Positions 14,978 through 22,546 of a DNA stretch of 29,493 nucleotides are shown here, one piece after another. The stretch covers positions 1 to 29,493 of the forward strand of contig JBEVKF010000160.1 of assembly GCA_040509755.1 (NCBI GenBank), written 5' to 3'. The DNA comes from JACVRW01 sp040509755. GTDB lineage: Bacteria; Actinomycetota; Thermoleophilia; Solirubrobacterales; Thermoleophilaceae. The number at the start of each line of letters is the position of its first letter. The first letter of the stretch is position 1. A program made the translations under genes and the position numbers. The notes below the pieces were generated by a model that ran no database searches, was not told the origin of the DNA, and saw nothing but the letters and a program-made list of their open reading frames with translations.

Positions 14978-17900
14978 ATGGCCACTCGTGCAACGACCGT
15001 TCAGATCACCATGCCCCAGATGGGGGAGTCGGTCACCGAAGGCACCGTCCTTGGGTGGCTGAAGCAGGTCGGCGACCGCGTCGAGGCCGAAGAGCCGCTG
15101 GTCGAGATCTCGACCGACAAGGTCGACGCCGAGGTGCCCGCTCCAGCCGCCGGAACGCTGTCCAAGATCGCAGCCGACCCGGATTCGACGGTCGCCGTCG
15201 GCGCTGTGCTCGGGGAGATCGAGGTCGACGGCGAGGGACCGATGGCGCCGGGCCCCGCGAGCCCCGAGGCCGCCGAGCCGGACGCCGCCGAGGCGGAGCT
15301 CGTCGACATCGCCTTCCCGGAGATGGGCGACTCGGTCGCCGAAGGCACCGTGCTGGAGTGGAAGGTCAAGCCCGGCGACGCCGTGGCCGTAGACGATCCG
15401 CTCGTCGAGATCTCCACGGACAAGGTCGACGCGGAGGTGCCCTCTCCCGTGGCGGGCACGATCGCCGAGCTTCTCGTGGAACCGGACTCGACCGTTGCCG
15501 TGGGGACCGTCCTGTGCCGCATCGCGGCGGGAGAGGGGCGCCCGGCGTCTGCCGGGAACGGGCCGGTGCAACCGGCCGCGGCCGCCAAGCGCGCGGATTC
15601 GACGCCCACGGCCGGGAACGGGGCCACCAACGCCACTCCGATCGCCGCTCGCATCGCCGGCGCCGAGGGGGTGGACCTCGACTCGATCAAGGGGACCGGC
15701 CCGCGCGGGCGCGTGACGAAGGACGACGTGCTCAGCGCACTCGAGGGCAACGGGGCGGCCGCCCCCGAGGCCCCGGTGGGAGCCGAGCTCAGGCCGATCC
15801 GAGGCCCGGCGGCGACGCTGGCCCGCTTCATGGACGAGAGCCGCTCGATCCCGACCGCGACCAGCTTCCGGACGGTGTCGGTCGACGTCCTCGACGCCCG
15901 GCGCAAGGACCTCAAGTCCGTCGGCAAGAAGCTCAGCTACACCCACCTGATCGCCTGGGCGATCGTCCAGGCGGCGCGCGAGCTCCCGGTGATGGCGCAC
16001 TCCTACGCCGAGGACGCCGGGGGCAAGCCCCAGCGCGTGGTACCCGCCACCATCAGCCTCGGGCTGGCGGTCGACGTCGAGCGAAAGGACGGAACGCGCT
16101 CGCTGGTGGTGCCCGTCCTGCACGACGCATCGGAGCTCGGCTTCGGCGACTTCGTCTCGAGCTACGACGAGCTTGTGGTGGGTGCTCGCGACAACACGCT
16201 CGCGCCCGATGCCTACCAGGGCGCCAACATCAGCCTCACCAACCCGGGCGGCATCGGGACCGTCGCGAGCGTCCCGCGCCTGATGCCGGGCCAGGGCACG
16301 ATCGTCGCCACCGGCGCCATCGGCTTCCCGCCCGGCCTGACGGCCGTCGAGCCGGCGATGCTCAAGGACCTCGGCGTCCAGAAGGTCATGACGATGACCT
16401 CGACCTACGACCACCGCGTCATCCAGGGCGCGGAGTCGGGCTCGTTCTTGCGAAAGGTCGACCAGCTGCTCCAGGGGGAGGACGAGTTCTACGAGAGCCT
16501 GTTCGAGGCAAGCGGCGTCGCCGGGATGGCGCGCGGCTACAGCAGCCCAGCCGCCGTTACTGCGGATGAGCCGGTGCCCGCGGCCGCCACCCCCGCTGCC
16601 GCGCCGGGTGCGGACCAAGGGTTGCTGCAAGCCGTGCAGGCGGCCACCTCGCTCGTCAAGGCCCATCGCATGCACGGCCACCTGGCGGCGCGGCTCGACC
16701 CACTCGGCTCCGAGCCGGTCGGCGATCCGGCGCTCGATCCGGCCACCGTCAACCTCACCGACGACCTGCTCCGACGCATCCCGGCCTCGGTGCTGCGCGT
16801 GGCCGTCGAGGGCGAGACGTTCGCCGACGCGCTGCCGCGGCTGCGCGAGACCTACACCGGCACGATCGCCTACGAGATCGAGCACATCTCAGAGCACAAG
16901 CAGCGCGTGTGGCTGCGCCAGGCGATCGAGTCCGGCGAATTCCGCAAGCCGCTCACACCGGAGGAGAAGCGCTCGCTACTCGAGCGCCTGTCCCAGACCG
17001 AGGCGCTCGAGAGCTATCTGCACAAGGCCTTCCTCGGCAAGAAGCAGTTCTCGATCGAGGGCCTCGACGCGCTCGTGCCGATGCTCGACGAGACCATCGA
17101 GCTGGCGGCCGCGGCCGGCGCCCGCGAGGTGGTGCTCGGGATGGCGCACCGCGGGCGCCTGAACGTGCTGGCCCACACCGTCGGTCGGCCCTACGGCTCG
17201 ATCCTGGTCGAGTTCGAGGGAGAGCAGACGCTCTCGAAGGACACCGCGGCGCCCGAGGGCGGCACCGGCGACGTGAAGTACCACTACGGCGCGTCCGGCG
17301 CCTACAAGACGCGCGAGGGGCGCAGCCTCACCGTCACGCTGTCGCCCAATCCGAGCCACCTCGAGTACGTCAACCCGGTGATCGAGGGCCGCGCGCGCGC
17401 TGACCAGACCAGCCGCAAGGCGCGTGAGCTCACCCATGACCCCAACGCGGTGCTGCCCGTGCTCATCCACGGGGACGCCGCCTTCCCGGGACAGGGCATC
17501 GTGGCCGAGACGCTCAACCTGCAGGCGCTCGAGGGCTATTCGACCGGCGGCACGATCCACGTGATCGCTAACAACCAGCTCGGGTTCACCACCGACCCCG
17601 AGGAGAGCCGCTCGACGCGCTATGCGTCCGACCTCGCCAAGGGCTTCGACGTGCCGATCATCCATGTGAACGCCGACGACGTGGAGGCCTGTGTCTCGGC
17701 CGTCCGCCTGGCGCACGCCTTCCGCCAGACCTTCAACCGAGACGCCCTGATCGACCTGATCGGCTATCGGCGGTTCGGCCACAACGAGACCGACGAGCCC
17801 GCCTACACGCAGCCGCTCATGTCCGAGCGGATCAAGCAGCACCCGCCGGTCCGCAAGCTCTACGCCGACCGGCTGGCGGCCGAGGACGTGGTCGGCGCCG

Positions 17901-19249
17901 ACGACGCGAGCGAGGTGGCCGAGCGCGCCTACCAGAGCGTGGCCGACGCCCATGCCGAGCTCAAGGAGTCGATGGCCGGGCCGCCCGACACCGGACAGCA
18001 CGAGCTCGACCGGACGATGAGCCGCGAGCCGCGCACAACGGTGCCGGAAGACACGCTGCGCTCGCTCAACGAGCAGCTCCTGCGGGCGCCCGAGGGCTTC
18101 GAGGTCCACCGCAAGCTCCGGCCGTTCCTCGAGCGCCGCCGCGCCGGCTTCGACGACCCCGACGGGCGGATCGACTGGGCCCACGCGGAGGCGCTCGCGA
18201 TCGCCTCGCTGCTCGCCCTCGGCGTGCCCGTGCGGCTCACCGGCCAGGACACCGAGCGAGGTACGTTCTCGCAGCGCCACGCGGTCCTGCACGACTCCGC
18301 CACCGGAGACCGCTGGTGCGCTCTGCAGGGCCTGCGCGACGCAAACGCCCCATTCGAGCTGCACAACTCGCCGCTCTCGGAGCAGGGCTGCGTCGGCTTC
18401 GAGTACGGGTACAGCGTTCAGGCTCCCGATGCGCTGGTGCTCTGGGAGGCGCAGTTCGGCGACTTCGTCAACTCCGCACAGGTGATCGTCGACCAGTTCA
18501 TGGTCTCCGGCCTCGCCAAGTGGGGCCAGACCTCGCGCCTCTCGCTGCTCCTCCCGCACGGCTACGAGGGCTCGGGGCCGGAGCACTCGAGCGCACGGCT
18601 GGAGCGCTTCCTCCAATCCGCGGCCGAGGGGAACATCCGGGTGGCCAACTGCACCACGCCGGCCCAGTACTTCCATCTCCTGCGCCGCCAGGCGCTCGTG
18701 TCAAAGGCGCGCCCGCTCGTGGTCATGACGCCCAAGAGCCTGCTGCGCCTGCCGGCCGCCACCTCGACCGTCGAGGACCTTGCCGACGGCGCCTTCGAGC
18801 GGGTGATCGACGATCCGGCGTTGCCGGGGAACCGCGAAGCCGTGACCAAGCTCGTGCTCTGCTCGGGCAAGGTCTACTACGACATCGCCATGTACGAGAA
18901 GCGTGCCGAGGCTGCTCACATCGCGGTGGCGCGGGTGGAGATGCTCTACCCGTTCCCGGAGGCCGAACTGACCGAGCTGCTCGCGAGCTACCCGAACCTC
19001 GAGCACGTCGCCTGGGTGCAGGAGGAGCCGCGCAACATGGGCGCGCGGGCGTTCATGCGCCGGCGTATGGCCAAGATCCTGCCCGAGCGCCTGGCCTATG
19101 ACTACGTCGGCCGCCAGTTGCGGGCCGCGCCCGGGGAGGGCTATTCCGCTGCTCATAAGCGCGAGCAGGGACGAATCGTGCGCGTGGCGCTCGATTTCGA
19201 GGAGGACCGGCTCGAGCCCGATTCCTCGGCTCAGCGACCGTTGATGTAG
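14978..19249 (+). CDS. kgd: 2-oxoglutarate dehydrogenase E2-E1 fusion with two lipoyl domains
   Basis: A single 1423-residue chain. Domains in order: lipoyl domain 1 (about 6-82, lipoyl-lysine K48 in STDKVDAEVP); lipoyl domain 2 (about 107-183, K149 in the same motif); a peripheral-subunit-binding domain (about 218-255, ATPIAARIAGAEGVDLDSIK); an E2 acyltransferase domain (about 268-505) with H479 in DHRVIQGAES; and a thiamine-diphosphate E1 domain (about 550-1423) with AHRGRLNVLAHTVG, HGDAAFPGQG and IANNQLGFTTDP. It decarboxylates 2-oxoglutarate and passes the succinyl group to CoA. Mycobacterial Kgd, as I recall it, has E2 and E1 but no lipoyl domain, so the N-terminus here is unusual. The canonical E2 catalytic Asp position is Gln, as I recall for actinobacterial Kgd. 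The 3' end overlaps the convergent gene by 19 bp. Confidence 0.95.
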   Translation: MATRATTVQITMPQMGESVTEGTVLGWLKQVGDRVEAEEPLVEISTDKVDAEVPAPAAGTLSKIAADPDSTVAVGAVLGEIEVDGEGPMAPGPASPEAAEPDAAEAELVDIAFPEMGDSVAEGTVLEWKVKPGDAVAVDDPLVEISTDKVDAEVPSPVAGTIAELLVEPDSTVAVGTVLCRIAAGEGRPASAGNGPVQPAAAAKRADSTPTAGNGATNATPIAARIAGAEGVDLDSIKGTGPRGRVTKDDVLSALEGNGAAAPEAPVGAELRPIRGPAATLARFMDESRSIPTATSFRTVSVDVLDARRKDLKSVGKKLSYTHLIAWAIVQAARELPVMAHSYAEDAGGKPQRVVPATISLGLAVDVERKDGTRSLVVPVLHDASELGFGDFVSSYDELVVGARDNTLAPDAYQGANISLTNPGGIGTVASVPRLMPGQGTIVATGAIGFPPGLTAVEPAMLKDLGVQKVMTMTSTYDHRVIQGAESGSFLRKVDQLLQGEDEFYESLFEASGVAGMARGYSSPAAVTADEPVPAAATPAAAPGADQGLLQAVQAATSLVKAHRMHGHLAARLDPLGSEPVGDPALDPATVNLTDDLLRRIPASVLRVAVEGETFADALPRLRETYTGTIAYEIEHISEHKQRVWLRQAIESGEFRKPLTPEEKRSLLERLSQTEALESYLHKAFLGKKQFSIEGLDALVPMLDETIELAAAAGAREVVLGMAHRGRLNVLAHTVGRPYGSILVEFEGEQTLSKDTAAPEGGTGDVKYHYGASGAYKTREGRSLTVTLSPNPSHLEYVNPVIEGRARADQTSRKARELTHDPNAVLPVLIHGDAAFPGQGIVAETLNLQALEGYSTGGTIHVIANNQLGFTTDPEESRSTRYASDLAKGFDVPIIHVNADDVEACVSAVRLAHAFRQTFNRDALIDLIGYRRFGHNETDEPAYTQPLMSERIKQHPPVRKLYADRLAAEDVVGADDASEVAERAYQSVADAHAELKESMAGPPDTGQHELDRTMSREPRTTVPEDTLRSLNEQLLRAPEGFEVHRKLRPFLERRRAGFDDPDGRIDWAHAEALAIASLLALGVPVRLTGQDTERGTFSQRHAVLHDSATGDRWCALQGLRDANAPFELHNSPLSEQGCVGFEYGYSVQAPDALVLWEAQFGDFVNSAQVIVDQFMVSGLAKWGQTSRLSLLLPHGYEGSGPEHSSARLERFLQSAAEGNIRVANCTTPAQYFHLLRRQALVSKARPLVVMTPKSLLRLPAATSTVEDLADGAFERVIDDPALPGNREAVTKLVLCSGKVYYDIAMYEKRAEAAHIAVARVEMLYPFPEAELTELLASYPNLEHVAWVQEEPRNMGARAFMRRRMAKILPERLAYDYVGRQLRAAPGEGYSAAHKREQGRIVRVALDFEEDRLEPDSSAQRPLM

Positions 19250-20586
19250 TCCCGCACTCCGCCGTCCACGACGTGCAGCACGCCCTCGGCGCCGTACTTG
19301 CGCAGCAGGCTGGCGGCCGGCGCCGCACGCTGGCCCGAGCTGCAGATGACGGCCACGGGCTGTGAGGGGTCGATGCCTTCGGGTATGCCGTGGACCTCGT
19401 AGTAGGGCGTGTGGATCGAGCCCTCGATGTGGCCGGCGTCCCACTCGCCCTGGTCGCGCACGTCGAGGATCTGCATGCCGGCGGCGCGCTCGCGCAGCTC
19501 GCCGACGGTGATCCGCTCGATTCGCTCGACGGCAAGGCGCTCCTCGCGCCAGCTCGTCATCCCGCCCGCCAGAAAGCCGGCGATGCGGGTGACCCCGACG
19601 GACTCCGCGAGCACCGCGGCGCGACGTGCGTCCGCGTCGTCGCGGCCTACCAGGACCACCTGCTGATCGGCTCCCACGAGCCAGGCGAGCTTGGACCCAA
19701 AGCCCGCGCGCAGCGCCGTGATGCTGACCGCGCCCGGGATGTGCGCCTCGTCGAAATGAAGGTCGGTCCGGACATCGGCAAGGAGAGCGCCGGCCGCGTG
19801 TGCCGTTTCGACCTGGCGCGGCGTGAGCGGATGGACCTCCGCGCTTTCAACGATCAGCGGCCCGCGGTTGCGTTCCACGATCCGCTTGAAGTTGGGCGGC
19901 TGCGGGCGCAGCGTCGCGGTAGCGCGACGCACGAACTCGTCCTCGTCGCGCACTCCGAGCAGCTCAGAGTGCTCGCGCTCGAATCCGATCGTCGAGGCCA
20001 CCTTCATGTCCATCCCCGGGCCGCCGCAGAGCGAGCCGCCCATGTGACCCGGCCAGACCTCGCAGGTGTCCGGCAGCACCAGCAGCCGCTCGTGCAGCGA
20101 ATGGAAGATCTGGTGAGCGCCGTCCTCGGGGTCCACCGCCAGGTCCGGCCGGGCGATGTCGCCCACGAACAGCGAATCGCCGGTCAGGACGGCCCAGGGC
20201 TCGCCGTTGCGCCCGGAATCGACGAGCGCAAAGGCGGTGTGCTCGGGCCGGTGGCCCGGCGTGTGGATCGCGCGGACTGTGACGTCGCCGAGCTCGAGCT
20301 CCCAGCCGTCCTCGAACTTCTCGTGATCGTAATCGGCGCCGGCCTCGGCGTGGATGTGGATCGTTGCGCCGGTCGCTGCCGCCAAGCGGCCGTGGCCGGA
20401 GACGTGGTCGGCGTGGTTGTGCGTCTCGAGGATGTGCTCTAGGCGCACGCCCATGTAGCGGGTCAGGCGCAGGTACTCGTCTATCTCGAGCCGCGGGTCC
20501 ACCACCGCGGCCACGCCGGCGTCTTCGTCGCCGACGAGGTAGGAGGCGCAGCCGAGGTCGTCGTGGGTGATTTGGCGAAAGAGCAT
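19231..20586 (-). CDS. Persulfide-dioxygenase-like MBL fused to two rhodanese domains
   Basis: A 451-residue fusion. Residues 1 to about 245 form an ETHE1/glyoxalase-II-type metallo-beta-lactamase domain with THNHADH at 55-61, TPGH at 109-112, TGDSLF at 135-140 and GH at 180-181; relatives oxidise persulfides to sulfite with iron. Two rhodanese domains follow. The second (about 355-451) has the active-site cysteine C415 in VICSSGQR. The first (about 255-350) has VLVGRDD where the cysteine loop should be and looks catalytically dead. It starts at an ATG overlapping the SDR stop by one base, so the two are probably co-translated. Likely role: cytoplasmic sulfur or persulfide detoxification; the exact reaction is inferred. 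Confidence 0.88.
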   Translation of the reverse strand: MLFRQITHDDLGCASYLVGDEDAGVAAVVDPRLEIDEYLRLTRYMGVRLEHILETHNHADHVSGHGRLAAATGATIHIHAEAGADYDHEKFEDGWELELGDVTVRAIHTPGHRPEHTAFALVDSGRNGEPWAVLTGDSLFVGDIARPDLAVDPEDGAHQIFHSLHERLLVLPDTCEVWPGHMGGSLCGGPGMDMKVASTIGFEREHSELLGVRDEDEFVRRATATLRPQPPNFKRIVERNRGPLIVESAEVHPLTPRQVETAHAAGALLADVRTDLHFDEAHIPGAVSITALRAGFGSKLAWLVGADQQVVLVGRDDADARRAAVLAESVGVTRIAGFLAGGMTSWREERLAVERIERITVGELRERAAGMQILDVRDQGEWDAGHIEGSIHTPYYEVHGIPEGIDPSQPVAVICSSGQRAAPAASLLRKYGAEGVLHVVDGGVRDYINGR

Positions 20587-21383
20587 CAGCGCTTCTCTCG
20601 CTGCCCCTCTTCGAAGGCAGCCGCGAGGTCCGCCGAGCCAAGCCGGCGTTGGATGCGGGCCATCGTGAGCGGCGCCAGCGAGCTCGCCAGCGCTCCCGCT
20701 CGCAGCGCCAGCGGAGCGACGTCGATCTCGGCGCGCCCTTGCTCGATTCCCTCAACCACGGCCGCGGCCACCTGGTCGGGGGTGCGAGTGCCGACCCAGC
20801 GCGGGAGCGCAACGCCGGAGTCGGCCAGCATGCCGGCGTCCGAGATGAAGCCCGGAAAGACCACAGTCACCTCCACGCCGCGGCCGTGCACGTCCTCGCG
20901 CAGCCCTCCGGCGAAGCCGCGCAGCCCGAACTTGGTCGCCGAGTAGAGCGACGAGCCCACCGAGGCCGCCTTTCCGCCGAGCGAGGACAGGAACACGATG
21001 TGGCCACGGCCGCGAACGAGCATCCCCGGTAGCAACGTCCGCGTGAGCTGGATCGGTGCTCGCAGGTTCACGTCGAGCGCGCGATCGATCTCCTCGGCCG
21101 AGAAGCCGTCGATGGCGCCGCTGGCCGGAAGCGCCGCGTTCGCGACGAGCACGTCAACCGTGCCCGCGCGCTCGGCGAGCGCGGCCGCGCCCTCGGCGTC
21201 CGAGAGGTCCGCGGGCAGGCACTCGGGACGCCCGCCGAGCTCGGCGCGGATCTCCTCCAGCACGTCCTCGCGCCGGGCGCTCAGGAGCACACGCGCGCCA
21301 CGTGCGTCGAGCGCCCGCGCGATCGAGCGACCAATCCCGCCTGTGGCCCCGGTGAGGAGGACGGTCGCGCCGTGAAGCTGCAT
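20586..21383 (-). CDS. Short-chain dehydrogenase/reductase
   Basis: A 265-residue classical SDR. The NAD(P)-binding motif TGATGGIG is at residues 11-18, the NAAL variant of the NNAG motif at 82-85, the catalytic serine in FLSSLGG (about 133-134) and the YSATK catalytic pair Y147/K151. It reduces or oxidises a carbonyl/alcohol; substrate unknown. SARRE after the second strand favours NADPH. The ATG at 21383 lies 7 nt after a TAGCGT -10 with no Shine-Dalgarno, so it appears leaderless. The stop overlaps the start of the MBL-rhodanese gene by one base (TGATG). Divergent from the hexapeptide protein with 37 bp between. Confidence 0.9.
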   Translation of the reverse strand: MQLHGATVLLTGATGGIGRSIARALDARGARVLLSARREDVLEEIRAELGGRPECLPADLSDAEGAAALAERAGTVDVLVANAALPASGAIDGFSAEEIDRALDVNLRAPIQLTRTLLPGMLVRGRGHIVFLSSLGGKAASVGSSLYSATKFGLRGFAGGLREDVHGRGVEVTVVFPGFISDAGMLADSGVALPRWVGTRTPDQVAAAVVEGIEQGRAEIDVAPLALRAGALASSLAPLTMARIQRRLGSADLAAAFEEGQREKR

Positions 21384-21420
21384 CGACGAGACGCTACCCC
21401 ACCGTCGTACGCTTCGGGGC
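21384..21420. promoter_or_regulatory. Divergent leaderless promoters, SDR / carbonic-anhydrase-like
   Basis: On the minus strand TAGCGT (21396-21391) ends 7 nt before the SDR ATG; on the plus strand TACGCT (21408-21413) ends 7 nt before the GTG at 21421. Both spacings are identical and there is no Shine-Dalgarno on either side. Confidence 0.55.
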
Positions 21421-22017
21421 GTGCTGATCGAACACGAAGGCCAACGGCCGCAGGTGGCGGACTCGGCCTATGTGGCGCCGACCGCGGTCGTCTGCGGCGA
21501 CGTTACTGTGGGCGCCGACTGCCGCGTTCTCTTCGGCGCGATCCTGACCGCCGAGGGCGGGCCGGTCGTGCTCGGCAAGCGCTGCATCGTGATGGAGAAC
21601 GCGGTCCTGCGGGGGCGCGAGAGCCATCCGACCGTGCTCGGCGACCATGTGCTCGTTGGCCCGCACGCGCACCTGAACGGCGCCCGGATCGAGGACGAGG
21701 TCTTCCTCGCGACGGGGGTTTCGGTGTTCCCGGGCGCACGGATCGGCCACGGCAGCGAGGTGCGGATCAATTCGGTCGTCCACGTGAACACCCAGGTCCC
21801 CGACGGCACCACGATCCCGATCTCCTGGATCGCGGTGGGGGACCCCGCCGAGCTATTCCCCCCCGACGCCCACGAGGAGCTGTGGGCAATCCAGCGCACC
21901 CTGGACTTCCCGCGCACGGTCTTCGGCATGGAGCGCCACGAGGCAACGATGGAACGGGTGTCGGCTCGCTATGCCGAGCGCTTCGGGCGCCACCGCGACG
22001 ACAGGGTGCTCGACTAG
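21421..22017 (+). CDS. Gamma-carbonic-anhydrase-like hexapeptide protein
   Basis: A 198-residue left-handed beta-helix protein. Hexapeptide-type repeats run from about residue 13 to 125 (SAYVAPTAVVCGDVTVGADC, VLGDHVLVGPHAHLNGARI). Histidines in SHPTVLG, GDHV and GPHAHLNG are placed in the region where gamma-carbonic anhydrases bind metal, but I cannot confirm the full catalytic set. The family either hydrates CO2 or serves a structural or binding role; acyltransferases share the fold. The C-terminal helix (HEELWAIQRTLDFPRTVFG) is typical of the trimer. Start GTG at 21421, 7 nt after TACGCT. Divergent from the SDR gene. Confidence 0.82.
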   Translation: MLIEHEGQRPQVADSAYVAPTAVVCGDVTVGADCRVLFGAILTAEGGPVVLGKRCIVMENAVLRGRESHPTVLGDHVLVGPHAHLNGARIEDEVFLATGVSVFPGARIGHGSEVRINSVVHVNTQVPDGTTIPISWIAVGDPAELFPPDAHEELWAIQRTLDFPRTVFGMERHEATMERVSARYAERFGRHRDDRVLD

Positions 22018-22077
22018 ACCGCGGCGGCGGGCGGTCGGCCCGGCGCGACGCGGCCGAGCTGCGCCCAGAGCTCCATC

Positions 22078-22112
22078 GTCGACTTAGCGGTCCCCGCGAC
22101 CGCTAACTCGAC
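22078..22112. repeat. 35-bp inverted repeat abutting a small gene
   Basis: Arms of 15 bp, GTCGACTTAGCGGTC (22078-22092) and GACCGCTAACTCGAC (22098-22112), with one mismatched pair and a 5-nt centre (CCCGC). The right arm ends one base before the ATG at 22114. It may be an operator, a hairpin over the ribosome start, or a terminator for the gene ending at 22017. Confidence 0.7.
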
Positions 22113-22113
22113 A

Positions 22114-22272
22114 ATGAACGCTGCCGGCCGTCCTCCGCGTGTCACCATTCCCTGCGTGCTGTTCGCCCACACCGGCCACGTCCTCACCACGATCGCCTAC
22201 TTCGTGCCCGTGGTCCTCTTCCTCGCGTGGCTGGTGATCACCCAGATCAAGGACCGCCGTAGCGGCGGCTAG
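22114..22272 (+). CDS. 52-residue membrane protein
   Basis: A short open frame encoding one hydrophobic helix (roughly residues 25-44, IAYFVPVVLFLAWLVI) flanked by an N-terminal part with two histidines (FAHTGHVL) and a basic C-terminus (KDRRSGG). A GTG at 22156 is an alternative start giving VLFAHTGHVL and 38 residues; it would move the inverted repeat out of the immediate start region. There is no Shine-Dalgarno. Small His-containing single-helix proteins of this kind recur in actinobacteria, but I cannot name a family. It sits between the carbonic-anhydrase-like gene and tRNA-Asp. Real coding status is likely but not certain. Confidence 0.55.
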   Translation: MNAAGRPPRVTIPCVLFAHTGHVLTTIAYFVPVVLFLAWLVITQIKDRRSGG

Positions 22273-22284
22273 CCCTCCTGGCGC

Positions 22285-22290
22285 TATCCT
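22285..22290 (+). promoter_or_regulatory. Possible tRNA-Asp -10 box
   Basis: TATCCT lies 13 nt before the mature tRNA 5' end, which would give a short 5' leader of about 7 nt. No recognisable -35 is seen at normal spacing. Confidence 0.4.
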
Positions 22291-22303
22291 CGTCCCTCGC
22301 CTA

Positions 22304-22377
<74 letters not shown>

Positions 22378-22394
22378 CTAGCCGGATGCCGCTC

Positions 22395-22500
22395 TGGGAG
22401 CGGGATCCGGGCCCGACAGGGTCGGGGGCGGGGTCGCCGGGGGCCCCTCCGTTTGGTCACGAGTGACCAAACCCGTCCCGACTTGGCCCCCCCGCTCCCA
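22395..22500. repeat. Three-tier nested inverted repeat downstream of tRNA-Asp
   Basis: Three coaxial stems can form. The outer stem is TGGGAGCGGG (22395-22404) with CCCGCTCCCA (22491-22500), 10 bp perfect. The middle is GTCGGG (22421-22426) with CCCGAC (22477-22482). The inner is GTTTGGTCAC (22451-22460) with GTGACCAAAC (22463-22472), 10 bp perfect around a 2-bp centre. The element starts 18 nt after the tRNA and ends 46 nt before the end of the convergent DUF4239 gene. It may be a bidirectional terminator, a structured RNA or an element end. The rest of 22378-22546 shows nothing further. Confidence 0.6.
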
Positions 22501-22546
22501 CAGATGACCTCGCTGAGGGGCGGACTCGGGGAACTCGGCCACAGGG

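Noticed and set aside
16527..16560. Internal start dividing the oxoglutarate dehydrogenase into separate E2 and E1 proteins
   Set aside because: The frame is continuous and the Ala/Pro linker joining E2 to E1 resembles a normal interdomain linker; no Shine-Dalgarno was seen at the internal Met.
14939..18676. Two long minus-strand open frames opposite the oxoglutarate dehydrogenase gene (648 and 566 codons)
   Set aside because: The plus strand encodes clear lipoyl, E2 and E1 motifs throughout; the antisense translations look compositional only.
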